The notes: generated by a model from the sequence alone, not told the origin. A stretch of DNA of 64,000 nucleotides from an uncultured Oscillibacter sp. (GCA_947365245.1 CANAWG010000006.1:1-64000); one strand, 5' to 3'; shown: positions 29,441 to 38,583, numbered from the stretch's first letter. Made by a program: numbers and translations.

Positions 29441-30226
29441 TTGATCCTGTCGCACGGTTTTGCACAAATATTGGGGTTGTGCGGCCTCTTATTAGAGCGC
29501 GCTTGCTGTGGGACTTTCTGCGCTTCCTTTCTCTCTGAAAAAAGCCGCGTGTCCAGCGGCATTGTGGCGCTGATCCTGCGGGACGCCAAGGTGAAAGGGA
29601 TCTGGACCATCCGCCGGGAGATCGGCATCCTCACGGAGCTGGCCTCCCTGGTGAAGGCGCAGCGGACCAAGCGGTTTGTGGGCAAGGCGGTGCTGCCGGA
29701 CACCGCCGCGGACGACGAGGGCGTGGTGAATTTCACGGCCTCCGGCATTCAAGCCGGCGGCGAGACCTATACCGCCGCCCAGTACGCCGGCCGGATCGCG
29801 GGAATCCTCGCCGGAACGCCGGCGGACTGCAGCGCCACCTATGCCGCGCTGTCCGAGGTGACGGGAGCGGCGGCCGTTGAGAACCCAGACGCCACCGTGG
29901 AGGACGAGTACCTGGGCAGGTGCGCCAACAGCTATGACAACAAGTGCATCCTCCTGACGGCGTTCCGGGACTTCCTGGACTCTCTGGAGGCCCAGAACGT
30001 GCTGACGAAGGACTCCTCCGGCGCGGAGCTGGACGCGGAGGCCATTCGGACCTATCTGCTGGAGGAGGCCGCCAAGGCGGGGAATATGACGGAGGCGGCC
30101 CGTATCCGGGGCCTCAGCGATGACGCGCTGCGGCGGGAGAGCACCGGGAGCCATGTGTTCCTGAGCCTCTACGGCAGAGTCATGGACGCCATGGAGGACT
30201 TCCACATCACCCTGGAAGCGCAGTAA
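29441..30226 (+). pseudogene. Phage tail sheath protein, probably truncated at 5' end
   Basis: SSGIVALILRDAKVKGIWTI...TYTAAQYAGRIAGILAGTPADCSATYAALSEVTG. Confidence 0.7.
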
Positions 30227-30241
30227 GAGAGGAGAGATTGT

Positions 30242-30670
30242 ATGTCTGACGTATTGGATTCCAAGCTGGTACGGAGCGGCACGTGGGGCGCGCTCTGGAT
30301 GGACGGGGAGCAGGTGGCGGAGTGCTACGGCTTCCAGCTGAAGATCAACAAGAACAAGGAGGACGTGCCCCGGTGCCGGACGCTGGTGAGCGGGAAAAAG
30401 CTGACGGGGGTGTCCCTGACGGGGTCCGTGAAGCTGTACAACGCCACCAGCCGCCTGCTGGAGGCGGAGGGCCGGGCCATGGCCGCCGGAGAGGACATCC
30501 GGCACACCATCATCAGCAACCTGGACGACCCGGACAACCCCCGGAATCAGCGGATCGCCGTCAAGGGCGTGATCTTTGACGATCTGACGCTGGCGGACTG
30601 GGAGGCCGCCAAGCTGGGGACCATCGAGGCCCCCTTCTCCGCGGAGAGCTACGAGATTCTGGACTACTAA
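30242..30670 (+). CDS. Phage tail tube protein (XkdM-like)
   Basis: Position after sheath; SDVLDSKLVRSGTWGALWMDGEQVAECYGFQLKINKNKEDVPRC. Confidence 0.85.
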   Translation: MSDVLDSKLVRSGTWGALWMDGEQVAECYGFQLKINKNKEDVPRCRTLVSGKKLTGVSLTGSVKLYNATSRLLEAEGRAMAAGEDIRHTIISNLDDPDNPRNQRIAVKGVIFDDLTLADWEAAKLGTIEAPFSAESYEILDY

Positions 30671-30812
30671 AAAGGCAAAAGCCGCCCCTGCGGGCGGCAC
30701 GAATTGACAAATTGCGGCGCGGCGTGATAAGATAAGCGCGTCTCGAAAGAGACCCTGGGCGCTGTTACATAAAAGGCGGTTAGCTACTCCCCTGTGAAAG
30801 GGGGTGAGGCTG

Positions 30813-30896
30813 ATGGGCTGGAGGCTTCTTCGCTTCCTGATATGTTTTATCATGGCCTTTCTGGTCATGGTTTACATAGCCCCAAAAGCGTGCTGA
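30813..30896 (+). CDS. 27-aa hydrophobic peptide, candidate holin-like/type I toxin
   Basis: GGGGGTGAGGCTG-ATG; MGWRLLRFLICFIMAFLVMVYIAPKAC-stop, not in the supplied ORF list because of length. Confidence 0.6.
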   Translation: MGWRLLRFLICFIMAFLVMVYIAPKAC

Positions 30897-30921
30897 CTGC
30901 CCGGTGGCACGAGCAGTCAGC
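30892..30921. repeat. Inverted repeat GCTGACTGC-N12-GCAGTCAGC over the small ORF stop codon
   Basis: Direct reading. Confidence 0.75.
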
Positions 30922-31060
30922 GTAGTTCTCTATTCTGATTGTAAGGGCTGACCGTCAGTAACAGCGCCCTTGTATGTTTATGATACCGCCCGGAGACCGC
31001 TTTGTCAAGTATGGCAGGGCGGTTTTTTCATACCTGAACAGATGAAAAAGGAGGAACATT

Positions 31061-31468
31061 ATGGCGGAAGAGATGAAGAAAGAGACGGCGGAGGCATCCG
31101 TGCTGGAGACGCTGCTGGGGGGCGCGGTGCCCAACGTGGAGAAAGAGCTGCCCACCGCGAAATACAAGGTGGACCGGCTGAGTGAGCTGGCGGGGCACGA
31201 CGTGGTGTTTACCCTGCGGGCGCTGCCCTACGGCAAGACCCACGACCTGGCGCGGTTTACCCAGGACGCGGACGTGAACATCCTGCTGGCGGGGTGCGCG
31301 GAGCCGGATCTGAAAGACCCGCGGCTGATGGAGAAGTTCGGCGGGGCCACGCCGGCGGAGGCGGTGAAGCGGATGCTGCTGCCGGGGGAGATCGCGGACC
31401 TCGGCATGGCCGTTGAGAAGCTGAGCGGCTACCGGCGCGTGACCATCACGGAAGTAAAAAACGGCTAG
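31061..31468 (+). CDS. Phage tail assembly chaperone (gpG/XkdN-like)
   Basis: Between tail tube and tape measure; LSELAGHDVVFTLRALPYGKTHDLAR...PRLMEKFGGATPAEAVKRMLLPGEI. Confidence 0.85.
   Translation: MAEEMKKETAEASVLETLLGGAVPNVEKELPTAKYKVDRLSELAGHDVVFTLRALPYGKTHDLARFTQDADVNILLAGCAEPDLKDPRLMEKFGGATPAEAVKRMLLPGEIADLGMAVEKLSGYRRVTITEVKNG
31456..31462 (+). promoter_or_regulatory. A_AAA_AAC slippery heptamer for -1 programmed frameshift
   Basis: 0-frame codons GTA AAA AAC directly before GGC TAG; downstream ORF lies in the -1 frame. Confidence 0.8.
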
Positions 31469-31692
31469 AGGACGGCAGCGACGGGGAATTGGGGCTGCTG
31501 TACTACCTGTTCTCCGTCCACCACTGGGGGCTGAGCGATTTGAAGGCCCTGTGGGAGGGTGAGACCGGGTGGCACGACCTGATTTTCGCGCTGTCGTCCT
31601 ATGAGGTGGAACAGAGGGCGGAGGCATTCAAACATCGCCGGACGCCTAATATAAAAGCATTATATAGAGAGAAAAATAAAGCTCTTCTATAA
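31463..31692 (+). CDS. gpT-like C-terminal extension of the tail assembly chaperone (via -1 frameshift)
   Basis: In the -1 frame continues RLEDGSDGELGLLYYLFSVHHWGLSDLKALWEGETGW. Confidence 0.75.
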
Positions 31693-31704
31693 AAGAAGAG
31701 CTTT
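31678..31704. terminator. Hairpin AAAGCTCTTCT-ATAAA-AGAAGAGCTTT
   Basis: Perfect 11-bp stem with A/T flanks, between convergent genes. Confidence 0.85.
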
Positions 31705-31726
31705 AGAAAGGTAAAAAGACTGCGAA

Positions 31727-31933
31727 TCACATCAACAACAGGAGTAGTGGCAAACTTAATATCAACATCGGAATAAAAGTTAATGCCAAACCCATATATA
31801 GACTCTCTTTGCCGCCAGGAGTTTCCATCCTGCGAGAAAAGCTCTCTGGGCCACTAAATATCAATTGGACACCAACGCCAATGCAGACAAGACCTATCAT
31901 GGTAATGATAAGATAAAAGATCGCAAAGCCCAT
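31727..31933 (-). CDS. 68-aa two-TM membrane protein, probable prophage moron
   Basis: Antisense to tail genes, own promoter, RBS (AGGAGATGATCATATG) and terminator. Confidence 0.75.
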   Translation of the reverse strand: MGFAIFYLIITMIGLVCIGVGVQLIFSGPESFSRRMETPGGKESLYMGLALTFIPMLILSLPLLLLLM

Positions 31934-31953
31934 ATGATCATCTCCTATTTTTT

Positions 31954-31982
31954 AGTATATGTGTTTTGCAGAAGAAAGTCAA
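31954..31982 (-). promoter_or_regulatory. Sigma70-type promoter TTGACT-17-TATACT for the antisense gene
   Basis: Minus-strand reading; 17-nt spacer at 31960-31976. Confidence 0.8.
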
Positions 31983-33993
31983 GATAGAGGTGAGAAAATT
32001 GCCTGAAAGCTCTATTGTTGTTACACTGGTAGACCGCTATTCGGATAGTGCGAAAAAGATGACTACGGTGACCAGGGCATTCAGCAAGGATGTAGATGAG
32101 CTGGAAGATCAGCTTCAGAAACTGAACAAAAATAAATATTCCCTGAAAGTGGACGCCCAAAAGGCCAAACAGGCACTTAAGGAGGCGGAAAAGCAGTTCG
32201 CCGCCACAGGAAAAGAGGCTGACGGCCTGAAAGTAGAGATGGCCATGGCGAATTATGACAATATCGTCAAACAGATCAATCTTGTCTCCAAAGCAGCACA
32301 GGAGGGAGAAAGACGCCTCCAAAAGATGGGGGATGCGGCCAGCAAAGAGGAGAACCGAGCTGGGAAAGGAATGCTGGACAGCATAAAAGGTATATTTAGC
32401 GGAGATGGGATCGGCGGCAAACTGGCTTCATCTGGCATATATAAAATGCTTGGTGATTCTGTGGCAGGAGCCATTGGGATTGGATTTGAAAGCACTGTTG
32501 GGCAGCCCATGGCGACTTTGGGCAGCAGTCTAATATCCGGCGTCACATCCGGTGCCTCTGCCGGCGCTATCTTCGGTCCATATGGAGCCCTTATTGGAGG
32601 TGGAATCGGTGCTTTTTCCGGTCTGATCAGCGGAGGAGCACAAATCTTTGAGGCCAAAGATGATGCCTTCAAGAGCTATGTGCAGGAGGCGTACGAGGGC
32701 CAGATGTCGGCGCAGGAAACCTCCCTGACCAGCGGCTCCGCCCTGGCGGCGCAGCGGGAGACGGACCGGATCTCCTTTGAGACGCTGTTCCGCCGGGGCG
32801 GCGTGGAGGATATGGGGATCGTGGAGACCTACCTTTCCAACCTGGTGGAGATGGCCAACAATACCCCGTTCCTCTACGGCGATCTGACGGCCATGAGCAA
32901 GACCCTGGCGACCTACGGGTACAGCGCCCAGGCGGACCAGGAAAAGGCACTTTCCGGAGAGAAAGACTACAACTACATCCTGGATGTCCTCCAGACCATC
33001 GGCGACGCCGGGGCGGCCCTGGGACAGTCCACCGGCGATATGGAGGCCGTGGCCACGGCCATCGGGCGGATGAAGTCCAGCAACAAGGCCACGCTGGAGT
33101 ACCTGAACATCCTCAACGACCGGGGCATCGGCGCTGTGGGAATGCTGGCGGAGGCCAGGGGTGTAGACCAGGGCGCCATGTACGACATGATCTCCAAGGG
33201 CAAGGTGTCCGGCCAGGAGGCGGCGGAGATCATCCTCCAGGCCATGACGGACAGCTTTTCCGGGTCCATGCTGGCCCAGTCCAGAACATTCTCCGGCCTG
33301 ACCTCCACGGTGGAGGGCCTGACCCAGGAGCTGGACAACGCCATGGGCCAGGGCTACAACGAGGGACGCATGAAAGGGCTGACGGCACAGCGGGACTGGC
33401 TCTCCGGGGAGAGCGGCGAGGCCGTCATGGAGGCCAACAAGGCCATCGGCGCGTGGAAAGCGGAGCTGGAGAACAGCAAAGAGCAGTATATCCGGGACGC
33501 GGTGGACGCCATGATGAAAACCGATGAGTACCGGACCGCCCAGGACACCGGAGACGCCGCGGAGATGGGCCGTCTCATCATGGAGGCCAAGGTCCAGGGC
33601 ATGAACGAGTACAACGCCAGCGAGGGGGCGCAGCTGGCCCTGGAGTCGGAGAAATCCCTGGCAGAGGCCATCCGGAGCGATACCAGCCTGGATTCGGACT
33701 ACTGGGACGCCGGATATGAGAAGGGGCAGTGGTTCACCAAGGGACTGGCGGCGGCCATCGGAGGCGGCAAATACTTTGTAAAGGTGGACATAGATCAAGA
33801 GACTGGTCTCACGGTCTATACCGATTCCTACGGCTTCACAGCGGACGCCATGCTGGTGGACCCCGGTGGGGCCAGCGGCCTGCGCGGGTCCGGCTACGCC
33901 TACGGGCTGGACTACGTGCCCTATGACAACTTCCCCGCCCTGCTCCACCAGGGGGAGCGGGTGCAGACGGCGGCGGAGGCCGGCTGGCCTTGA
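31966..33993 (+). CDS. Phage tail tape measure protein, truncated at its C-terminus
   Basis: Coiled-coil N-terminus, Gly/Ala hydrophobic core, C-terminal GLDYVPYDNFPALLHQGERVQTAAEA then stop; start uncertain. Confidence 0.82.
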   Translation: MQKKVKIEVRKLPESSIVVTLVDRYSDSAKKMTTVTRAFSKDVDELEDQLQKLNKNKYSLKVDAQKAKQALKEAEKQFAATGKEADGLKVEMAMANYDNIVKQINLVSKAAQEGERRLQKMGDAASKEENRAGKGMLDSIKGIFSGDGIGGKLASSGIYKMLGDSVAGAIGIGFESTVGQPMATLGSSLISGVTSGASAGAIFGPYGALIGGGIGAFSGLISGGAQIFEAKDDAFKSYVQEAYEGQMSAQETSLTSGSALAAQRETDRISFETLFRRGGVEDMGIVETYLSNLVEMANNTPFLYGDLTAMSKTLATYGYSAQADQEKALSGEKDYNYILDVLQTIGDAGAALGQSTGDMEAVATAIGRMKSSNKATLEYLNILNDRGIGAVGMLAEARGVDQGAMYDMISKGKVSGQEAAEIILQAMTDSFSGSMLAQSRTFSGLTSTVEGLTQELDNAMGQGYNEGRMKGLTAQRDWLSGESGEAVMEANKAIGAWKAELENSKEQYIRDAVDAMMKTDEYRTAQDTGDAAEMGRLIMEAKVQGMNEYNASEGAQLALESEKSLAEAIRSDTSLDSDYWDAGYEKGQWFTKGLAAAIGGGKYFVKVDIDQETGLTVYTDSYGFTADAMLVDPGGASGLRGSGYAYGLDYVPYDNFPALLHQGERVQTAAEAGWP

Positions 33994-34138
33994 CCATGGC
34001 GGAGAATTGTACAGCGAATGAACCGCCAGGTCCTTTGTAAATGGCGCCTGACAGCCGCCTCGATTCAAAATCGGCGAAATCGGCTTATCGACGATTAGAT
34101 ATAAAATTCCCCCCCTCCCGCGAGACATGATTTTGCAC

Positions 34139-34167
34139 TTGCAAGACGGCGGAGAACTCGCTATAAT
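34139..34167 (+). promoter_or_regulatory. Putative promoter TTGCAA-17-TATAAT upstream of the TetR gene
   Basis: Direct reading. Confidence 0.6.
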
Positions 34168-34255
34168 AGGTCTCGCTGTGACAAAGTGTAACAGGTATCC
34201 GCGGGTTTATCCAGCCCTGATCCGCGCACTGTGGCAAGAACGGGAGATTTGTATC

Positions 34256-34798
34256 ATGGGAAGAGAAATCCGAAACAAGCAGAATCAGCTTGCCAGAGAG
34301 TGCATTACCTCGGCGCTGATCCAGTTGGTTCGGGAGAAGCCCTTGAGCGCGGTCAGCGTCAAGGAGCTGACCGCGCGGGCCGGGGTATCCAGAATGACTT
34401 TTTACCGCAACTACACGTCCACAGAGGACGTTTTGATCTCCCGCATCCAGGACATTCTGGCCCAGTACCGGCAGGATGACGCAGAGCGGGAGCGGCAGGG
34501 CCGTTTCTATGACGCTGAGCGTGTCCGTCACGGCCTCACCTATTTTTACCGGCACAGGGATTTTGCAGACAGTTTGACCCGCTGCGGTCTCAGTGACATC
34601 TTCCTGCGGGAGCTCACGAAATTCGCCCTGGACAAATGGCTTCCCCGACGGGACGACCCGGTGGAGCAGTACCGGCTGGTGTCTTTCGTGGGCATCCTGT
34701 TCAACAGCTATATGACCTGGGTCCAGTCGTCCCAGAGGTTGTCCCTGGAGGACTTGACCGGCCAGATCGCGGCCATCTGCCAAAAGGCTTATCTGTGA
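34256..34798 (+). CDS. TetR/AcrR family transcriptional regulator
   Basis: ECITSALIQLVREKPLSAVSVKELTARAGVSRMTFYRNYTSTEDVL. Confidence 0.92.
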   Translation: MGREIRNKQNQLARECITSALIQLVREKPLSAVSVKELTARAGVSRMTFYRNYTSTEDVLISRIQDILAQYRQDDAERERQGRFYDAERVRHGLTYFYRHRDFADSLTRCGLSDIFLRELTKFALDKWLPRRDDPVEQYRLVSFVGILFNSYMTWVQSSQRLSLEDLTGQIAAICQKAYL

Positions 34799-34834
34799 AA
34801 AGACAGTTCAAAATTTATCATAAGAAGGCACATC

Positions 34835-36112
34835 ATGAAAAAACACATTGAAATTCTGGGCGGGATCGTGGAAAAACAGGCCGCCGTCTCCCCGGAGCGG
34901 GCCAGAGGGCTTCTGTCGGCGGCCTACTCCTGGGTCCGGTTCTCCGGAGAGCACAGGGCCGGGGCGGGCGTCCACCCCGCCTACGACCGCATGAACGGCG
35001 CGGTGGCGGGAACCATCGTGGACTCCTTCCGCCGTCCCAAAGAGACGGTGATGGTCAACATCTTCCTGCCCTGCGAGCTGCTCCACGCCCTGGGCATTCA
35101 GCCCATGTTTCCGGAGGGGATGTCCGCATACGTGGCCTGCACCGCCTGTCAGCGGTTTTTCGGCGAGGCGGCGGAGGCCGGGGGCGTGCCGGAGACTTTC
35201 TGCTCCTACCACAAAACCATGTTGGGAATGGCGGAGAGCGGCGTCCTGCCCGCCCCGCTGATGATCGCCAATACCACCCTGGCCTGTGACGCCAACCAGC
35301 TCTCTTTCCGCCGCCTGGCGGAGCTCTACCAGGTCCCCCACACGGTCATTGACATCCCCCACGACTGCGGCGAGGACGCCGTCCGGTATGTGGCGGATCA
35401 GCTCCGCGCCCTGGGGACGCAGCTGGAGGAGCGGTGCCATCGAAAGCTGGACCCCCAGGCCCTGCGGGAGGCGGTGGGCCGCTCCCGGCAGACCATTGAA
35501 GCCTACCGGGCCTATCTGGCAAGACGGGGCGGCGTCACCCTGCCCGTGACCATGACCGGGGAGCTGTGCTCCATGATCGCAACCCACGTCATGCTGGGCC
35601 GTCCGGAGAGCGCGGACTATGTATCGCGGCTTCTGCATGCGGCGGAACAGGCGCCAAATGCCCCCTCCGGCAAAAAGCGGATCTTCTGGATGCACACCCT
35701 TCCCAACTGGCAGGACTCCATGAAAGACATCCTGGAGACCGGGGGGCGGTGCGAGCTGGCGGGGGCGGACATCGCCTCGGAGGCCCTGCTGGACATGGAC
35801 CCGGACCGGCCCTATGAGAGCATGGCCCGGCGGGTGGTGGAATCCGCCTCCAACGGCCCGGCCGCTCGCCGGGTGGAGGAAACCATCCGAAGGGCCAAGG
35901 AGCTTCGGGCGGACGGGGTGATCCTGTTCTGCCACTGGGGCTGCAAGCAGACCCTGGGGCTCAGCCAGCTGGCTAAGCAGCGGCTGGAGGAGGAGGGGCT
36001 GCCCACCCTGGTGCTGGACGGGGACGGCTGCGACGGCCGCAACGTGGCGGACGGACAGATGATCACCCGGGTCAACGCGTTTTTGGAACAGCTGGAGGGC
36101 AGAAGCGTATGA
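34835..36112 (+). CDS. 2-hydroxyacyl-CoA dehydratase / double-cubane-cluster-protein family subunit
   Basis: VNIFLPCELLHALGIQPMFPEGMSAYVACTACQRFF...VILFCHWGCKQTLGLSQLAKQRLEEEGLPTLVLDGDGCDGRN. Confidence 0.85.
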   Translation: MKKHIEILGGIVEKQAAVSPERARGLLSAAYSWVRFSGEHRAGAGVHPAYDRMNGAVAGTIVDSFRRPKETVMVNIFLPCELLHALGIQPMFPEGMSAYVACTACQRFFGEAAEAGGVPETFCSYHKTMLGMAESGVLPAPLMIANTTLACDANQLSFRRLAELYQVPHTVIDIPHDCGEDAVRYVADQLRALGTQLEERCHRKLDPQALREAVGRSRQTIEAYRAYLARRGGVTLPVTMTGELCSMIATHVMLGRPESADYVSRLLHAAEQAPNAPSGKKRIFWMHTLPNWQDSMKDILETGGRCELAGADIASEALLDMDPDRPYESMARRVVESASNGPAARRVEETIRRAKELRADGVILFCHWGCKQTLGLSQLAKQRLEEEGLPTLVLDGDGCDGRNVADGQMITRVNAFLEQLEGRSV

Positions 36113-37761
36113 TTGGATATAACTGCAAATACACCCCCATTGAGCTGCTGCGGGCTTATGGCGGCCAGCCGGTTCTGCTGGACGGAGAGGAAACGGATTT
36201 CGAGCTGGCGGAGAGCCTGACCCACGCCAACCTCTGCTGCCACGCCAAGGCCCTTATCCAGCAGGGTGCCCGGACGGAGGAGCTGGCGCTGATGGACTGC
36301 TGTGACTCCCTGCGGAGAACATACGATGTGCTGTGCCAGGAGAGCCATCAGGCCTTTTTGCGGCTTGTGGACCTGCCCCACGACGACGGGACCTGCGCCC
36401 GGGAGCGGTTCAAGGAGGAGTTGATCCGCCTTGGGGAGGCCTACGGCGCGTACCGGGGGACCGCCTTTGACCGGAGCGCTTTTCTGGCCGCCTGCCGGGA
36501 GAGTGTCCAGCCCCTGCCGGAGGGACCCTTTCTGGCGGTGCTGGGGGCGCGGGCCAGTCCGCCCCTGCTGGAGCTGATTCAGCGGGGGATGCCCCTGCCG
36601 GTGGTCAATCTTACCTGCAGCGGAAGCCGCGGTCTGGAGGCGCCGCCGGAGGGCGCGGAGGAGATGGACTTTGACGCCCTCATGGCGTGGTACGCCGGGG
36701 CCCTGCTGGGGATGATCCCCTGTATGCGCATGGCCAGCGTGGCGGGGCGCAGGGCGCTGACCATCCACCCCAGGCTGAAAGGCGTGATCTACAACACGGT
36801 CAAATTCTGCGACTTTTACAGTTTCGACTACGCGGCGCTGAGGCGGGAGAGCGATCTTCCCGTTTTGAAGATCGAATCGGACTATATGCCCCAGCCGGCG
36901 GGACAGCTCGCCACCCGTCTGGAGGCGTTTGCCGAGAGCCTGTTCCCCAACGCGCCCGACAGGAGGGAAAAGAGAATGGAGACAAGGGGTCTATACGCGG
37001 GGATCGACAGCGGCTCCACCACCACCAACATGGTGGTGATCAACGAGAAAAAGGAACTGCTTGCCAGCGCCATTGTGCGCACCGGGGCCAAGGCCCAGAA
37101 CGGAGCCGCCGCCGCGCTGGCGCAGGTGTGCGGACAGCTGAACCGCCGCCCGGAGGACTTCACGGCGATCCTCGCCACGGGCTATGGCCGGAACAACATT
37201 CCCTTCGCCACCGGGACGAGGACGGAAATCACATGTCACGCTAAGGGCGCGGCTTTCCTCGATCCGTCCGTCCGCACCATTGTGGATATCGGCGGACAGG
37301 ACAGCAAGGTGATCTGCCTGGACGAGGACGGCGGGGTGGCTAATTTCATCATGAACGACAAGTGCGCCGCCGGAACAGGCCGGTTCCTGGAGATGATGGC
37401 CCGGACGCTGGAGCTGGACATGGAGCAGATGAGCAAGCGCGGCCTGGCCTGGAAGAAAGACCTGACCATCTCCAGCATGTGTACCGTGTTCGCCGAGTCG
37501 GAGGTCATCTCTCTGATCGCCGACAATCACACGGACAGCGACATCATCCACGGGCTCAACAAGTCCATCGCGGTGAAGACCGCCTCCATGGTCAGCCGCG
37601 CCAAGGGAGCGGGGCCCTATATGATGACCGGCGGCGTGGCCCGCAATCAGGGCGTGGTACAGGAGCTGGAGAAGCGGCTGGGGGAGAAGCTGTTCATTGC
37701 GGACGCACCCGACCTCTGCGGAGCCCTTGGAGCGGCCCTCTACGCGCTGGAGGAAAACTGA
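36109..37761 (+). CDS. Fusion: HgdB-like dehydratase domain plus acyl-CoA dehydratase activase (BadF/BcrA-type ATPase)
   Basis: N-terminal MIGYNCKYTPIELLRAYGGQPVLL; C-terminal YAGIDSGSTTTNMVVI, IVDIGGQDSKVI, FIMNDKCAAGTGRFLEMMA. Confidence 0.9.
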   Translation: MIGYNCKYTPIELLRAYGGQPVLLDGEETDFELAESLTHANLCCHAKALIQQGARTEELALMDCCDSLRRTYDVLCQESHQAFLRLVDLPHDDGTCARERFKEELIRLGEAYGAYRGTAFDRSAFLAACRESVQPLPEGPFLAVLGARASPPLLELIQRGMPLPVVNLTCSGSRGLEAPPEGAEEMDFDALMAWYAGALLGMIPCMRMASVAGRRALTIHPRLKGVIYNTVKFCDFYSFDYAALRRESDLPVLKIESDYMPQPAGQLATRLEAFAESLFPNAPDRREKRMETRGLYAGIDSGSTTTNMVVINEKKELLASAIVRTGAKAQNGAAAALAQVCGQLNRRPEDFTAILATGYGRNNIPFATGTRTEITCHAKGAAFLDPSVRTIVDIGGQDSKVICLDEDGGVANFIMNDKCAAGTGRFLEMMARTLELDMEQMSKRGLAWKKDLTISSMCTVFAESEVISLIADNHTDSDIIHGLNKSIAVKTASMVSRAKGAGPYMMTGGVARNQGVVQELEKRLGEKLFIADAPDLCGALGAALYALEEN

Positions 37762-37769
37762 CTGTGCAC

Positions 37770-37816
37770 GGCGGAAAGAGCACCCCTATACCGCATACAG
37801 GAGTGCTCTTTCCGCC
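37770..37816. terminator. 14-bp stem hairpin GGCGGAAAGAGCAC...GTGCTCTTTCCGCC
   Basis: Direct reading. Confidence 0.75.
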
Positions 37817-38190
37817 ATAAATATTTTATATTTTCAGGAATAAGATCCATGATCTTCCGCGGGTTCTGCGGCCCTTTTTGGCAAAGCGCCCGCGGCGCAG
37901 CTTGATCTTTCGTCAACGTATCACCCATTCCGCAGGCGTTGTTGTTAAGGAGCGTATAGGGGATTTTCCGGGAGTACGCTGCAGGTAAATCCCGGTGATG
38001 GTCTGATTTTTGGGCAGTCCGGTGAGATTGCGCAGAATCCGGCCCGGTTCTCCTGACAGGGAACCGTCTGGCGCCGGCTGCTCGCTGGACGCGCCTGCGG
38101 GCGCAGTCGCCGGTCAAGGCGATTTGACGCCGCCATACTTTGTGTATGGCAGGGAAAATCAACGCAGAGCGGCGGAAAAAGATCCGCTGT

Positions 38191-38223
38191 TTGGGCGCTT
38201 TGACATTTTTCAAACAAGGCCTA
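38191..38223. repeat. Dispersed repeat copy 2
   Basis: 31/33 identity with 4540-4572. Confidence 0.85.
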
Positions 38224-38583
38224 TTCTTTCCACTCGCTCCTGTCAGGAAGTCGTTCCATGATTGCCTTCGCATGGGTAAGCATTTGCAAAAGGCCGTTCA
38301 TGGCCTGAGCGTCCGTGTCAAAATAATAGTAATTTTTTGTTCCCTCCCGCCGCATTTTCACAATGCCCGCGTTCTTCAAAATCTGAATATGGTGGGACAC
38401 GGCAGGCCGGGAGAGATGGCTCCGCTCCTTAATCTCCGAGACCCGCGCGCCGCCGCAGCCCTCCATCTCCATCATGGTCAGGATCAGGTGCTGGCGGTTC
38501 TCATCTCCCAGAGCCAGAAGAATTTTCCGGCAGTTCTTGAATTCCTCCGCTAAGCGCAGAATGTCATCCTGTTGGTCCGGCAT
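38221..38583 (-). CDS. ArsR-type winged-helix regulator
   Basis: LALGDENRQHLILTMMEMEGCGGARVSEIKERSHLSRPAVSHHIQILKNAGIVKMRREGTKNYYY. Confidence 0.93.
   Translation of the reverse strand: MPDQQDDILRLAEEFKNCRKILLALGDENRQHLILTMMEMEGCGGARVSEIKERSHLSRPAVSHHIQILKNAGIVKMRREGTKNYYYFDTDAQAMNGLLQMLTHAKAIMERLPDRSEWKE

Larger units (their letters stand above)
27440..34000 (+). mobile_element. Degenerate tailed-prophage remnant (terminase-portal-capsid fragments, tail sheath, tube, chaperone, tape measure)
   Basis: Ordered phage structural gene fragments; no intact head genes, no lysis or replication genes. Confidence 0.85.

Noticed and set aside
27440-33993. Functional tailocin or gene-transfer agent
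   Set aside because: Baseplate, fibre and lysis genes absent and tape measure truncated; better explained as decay
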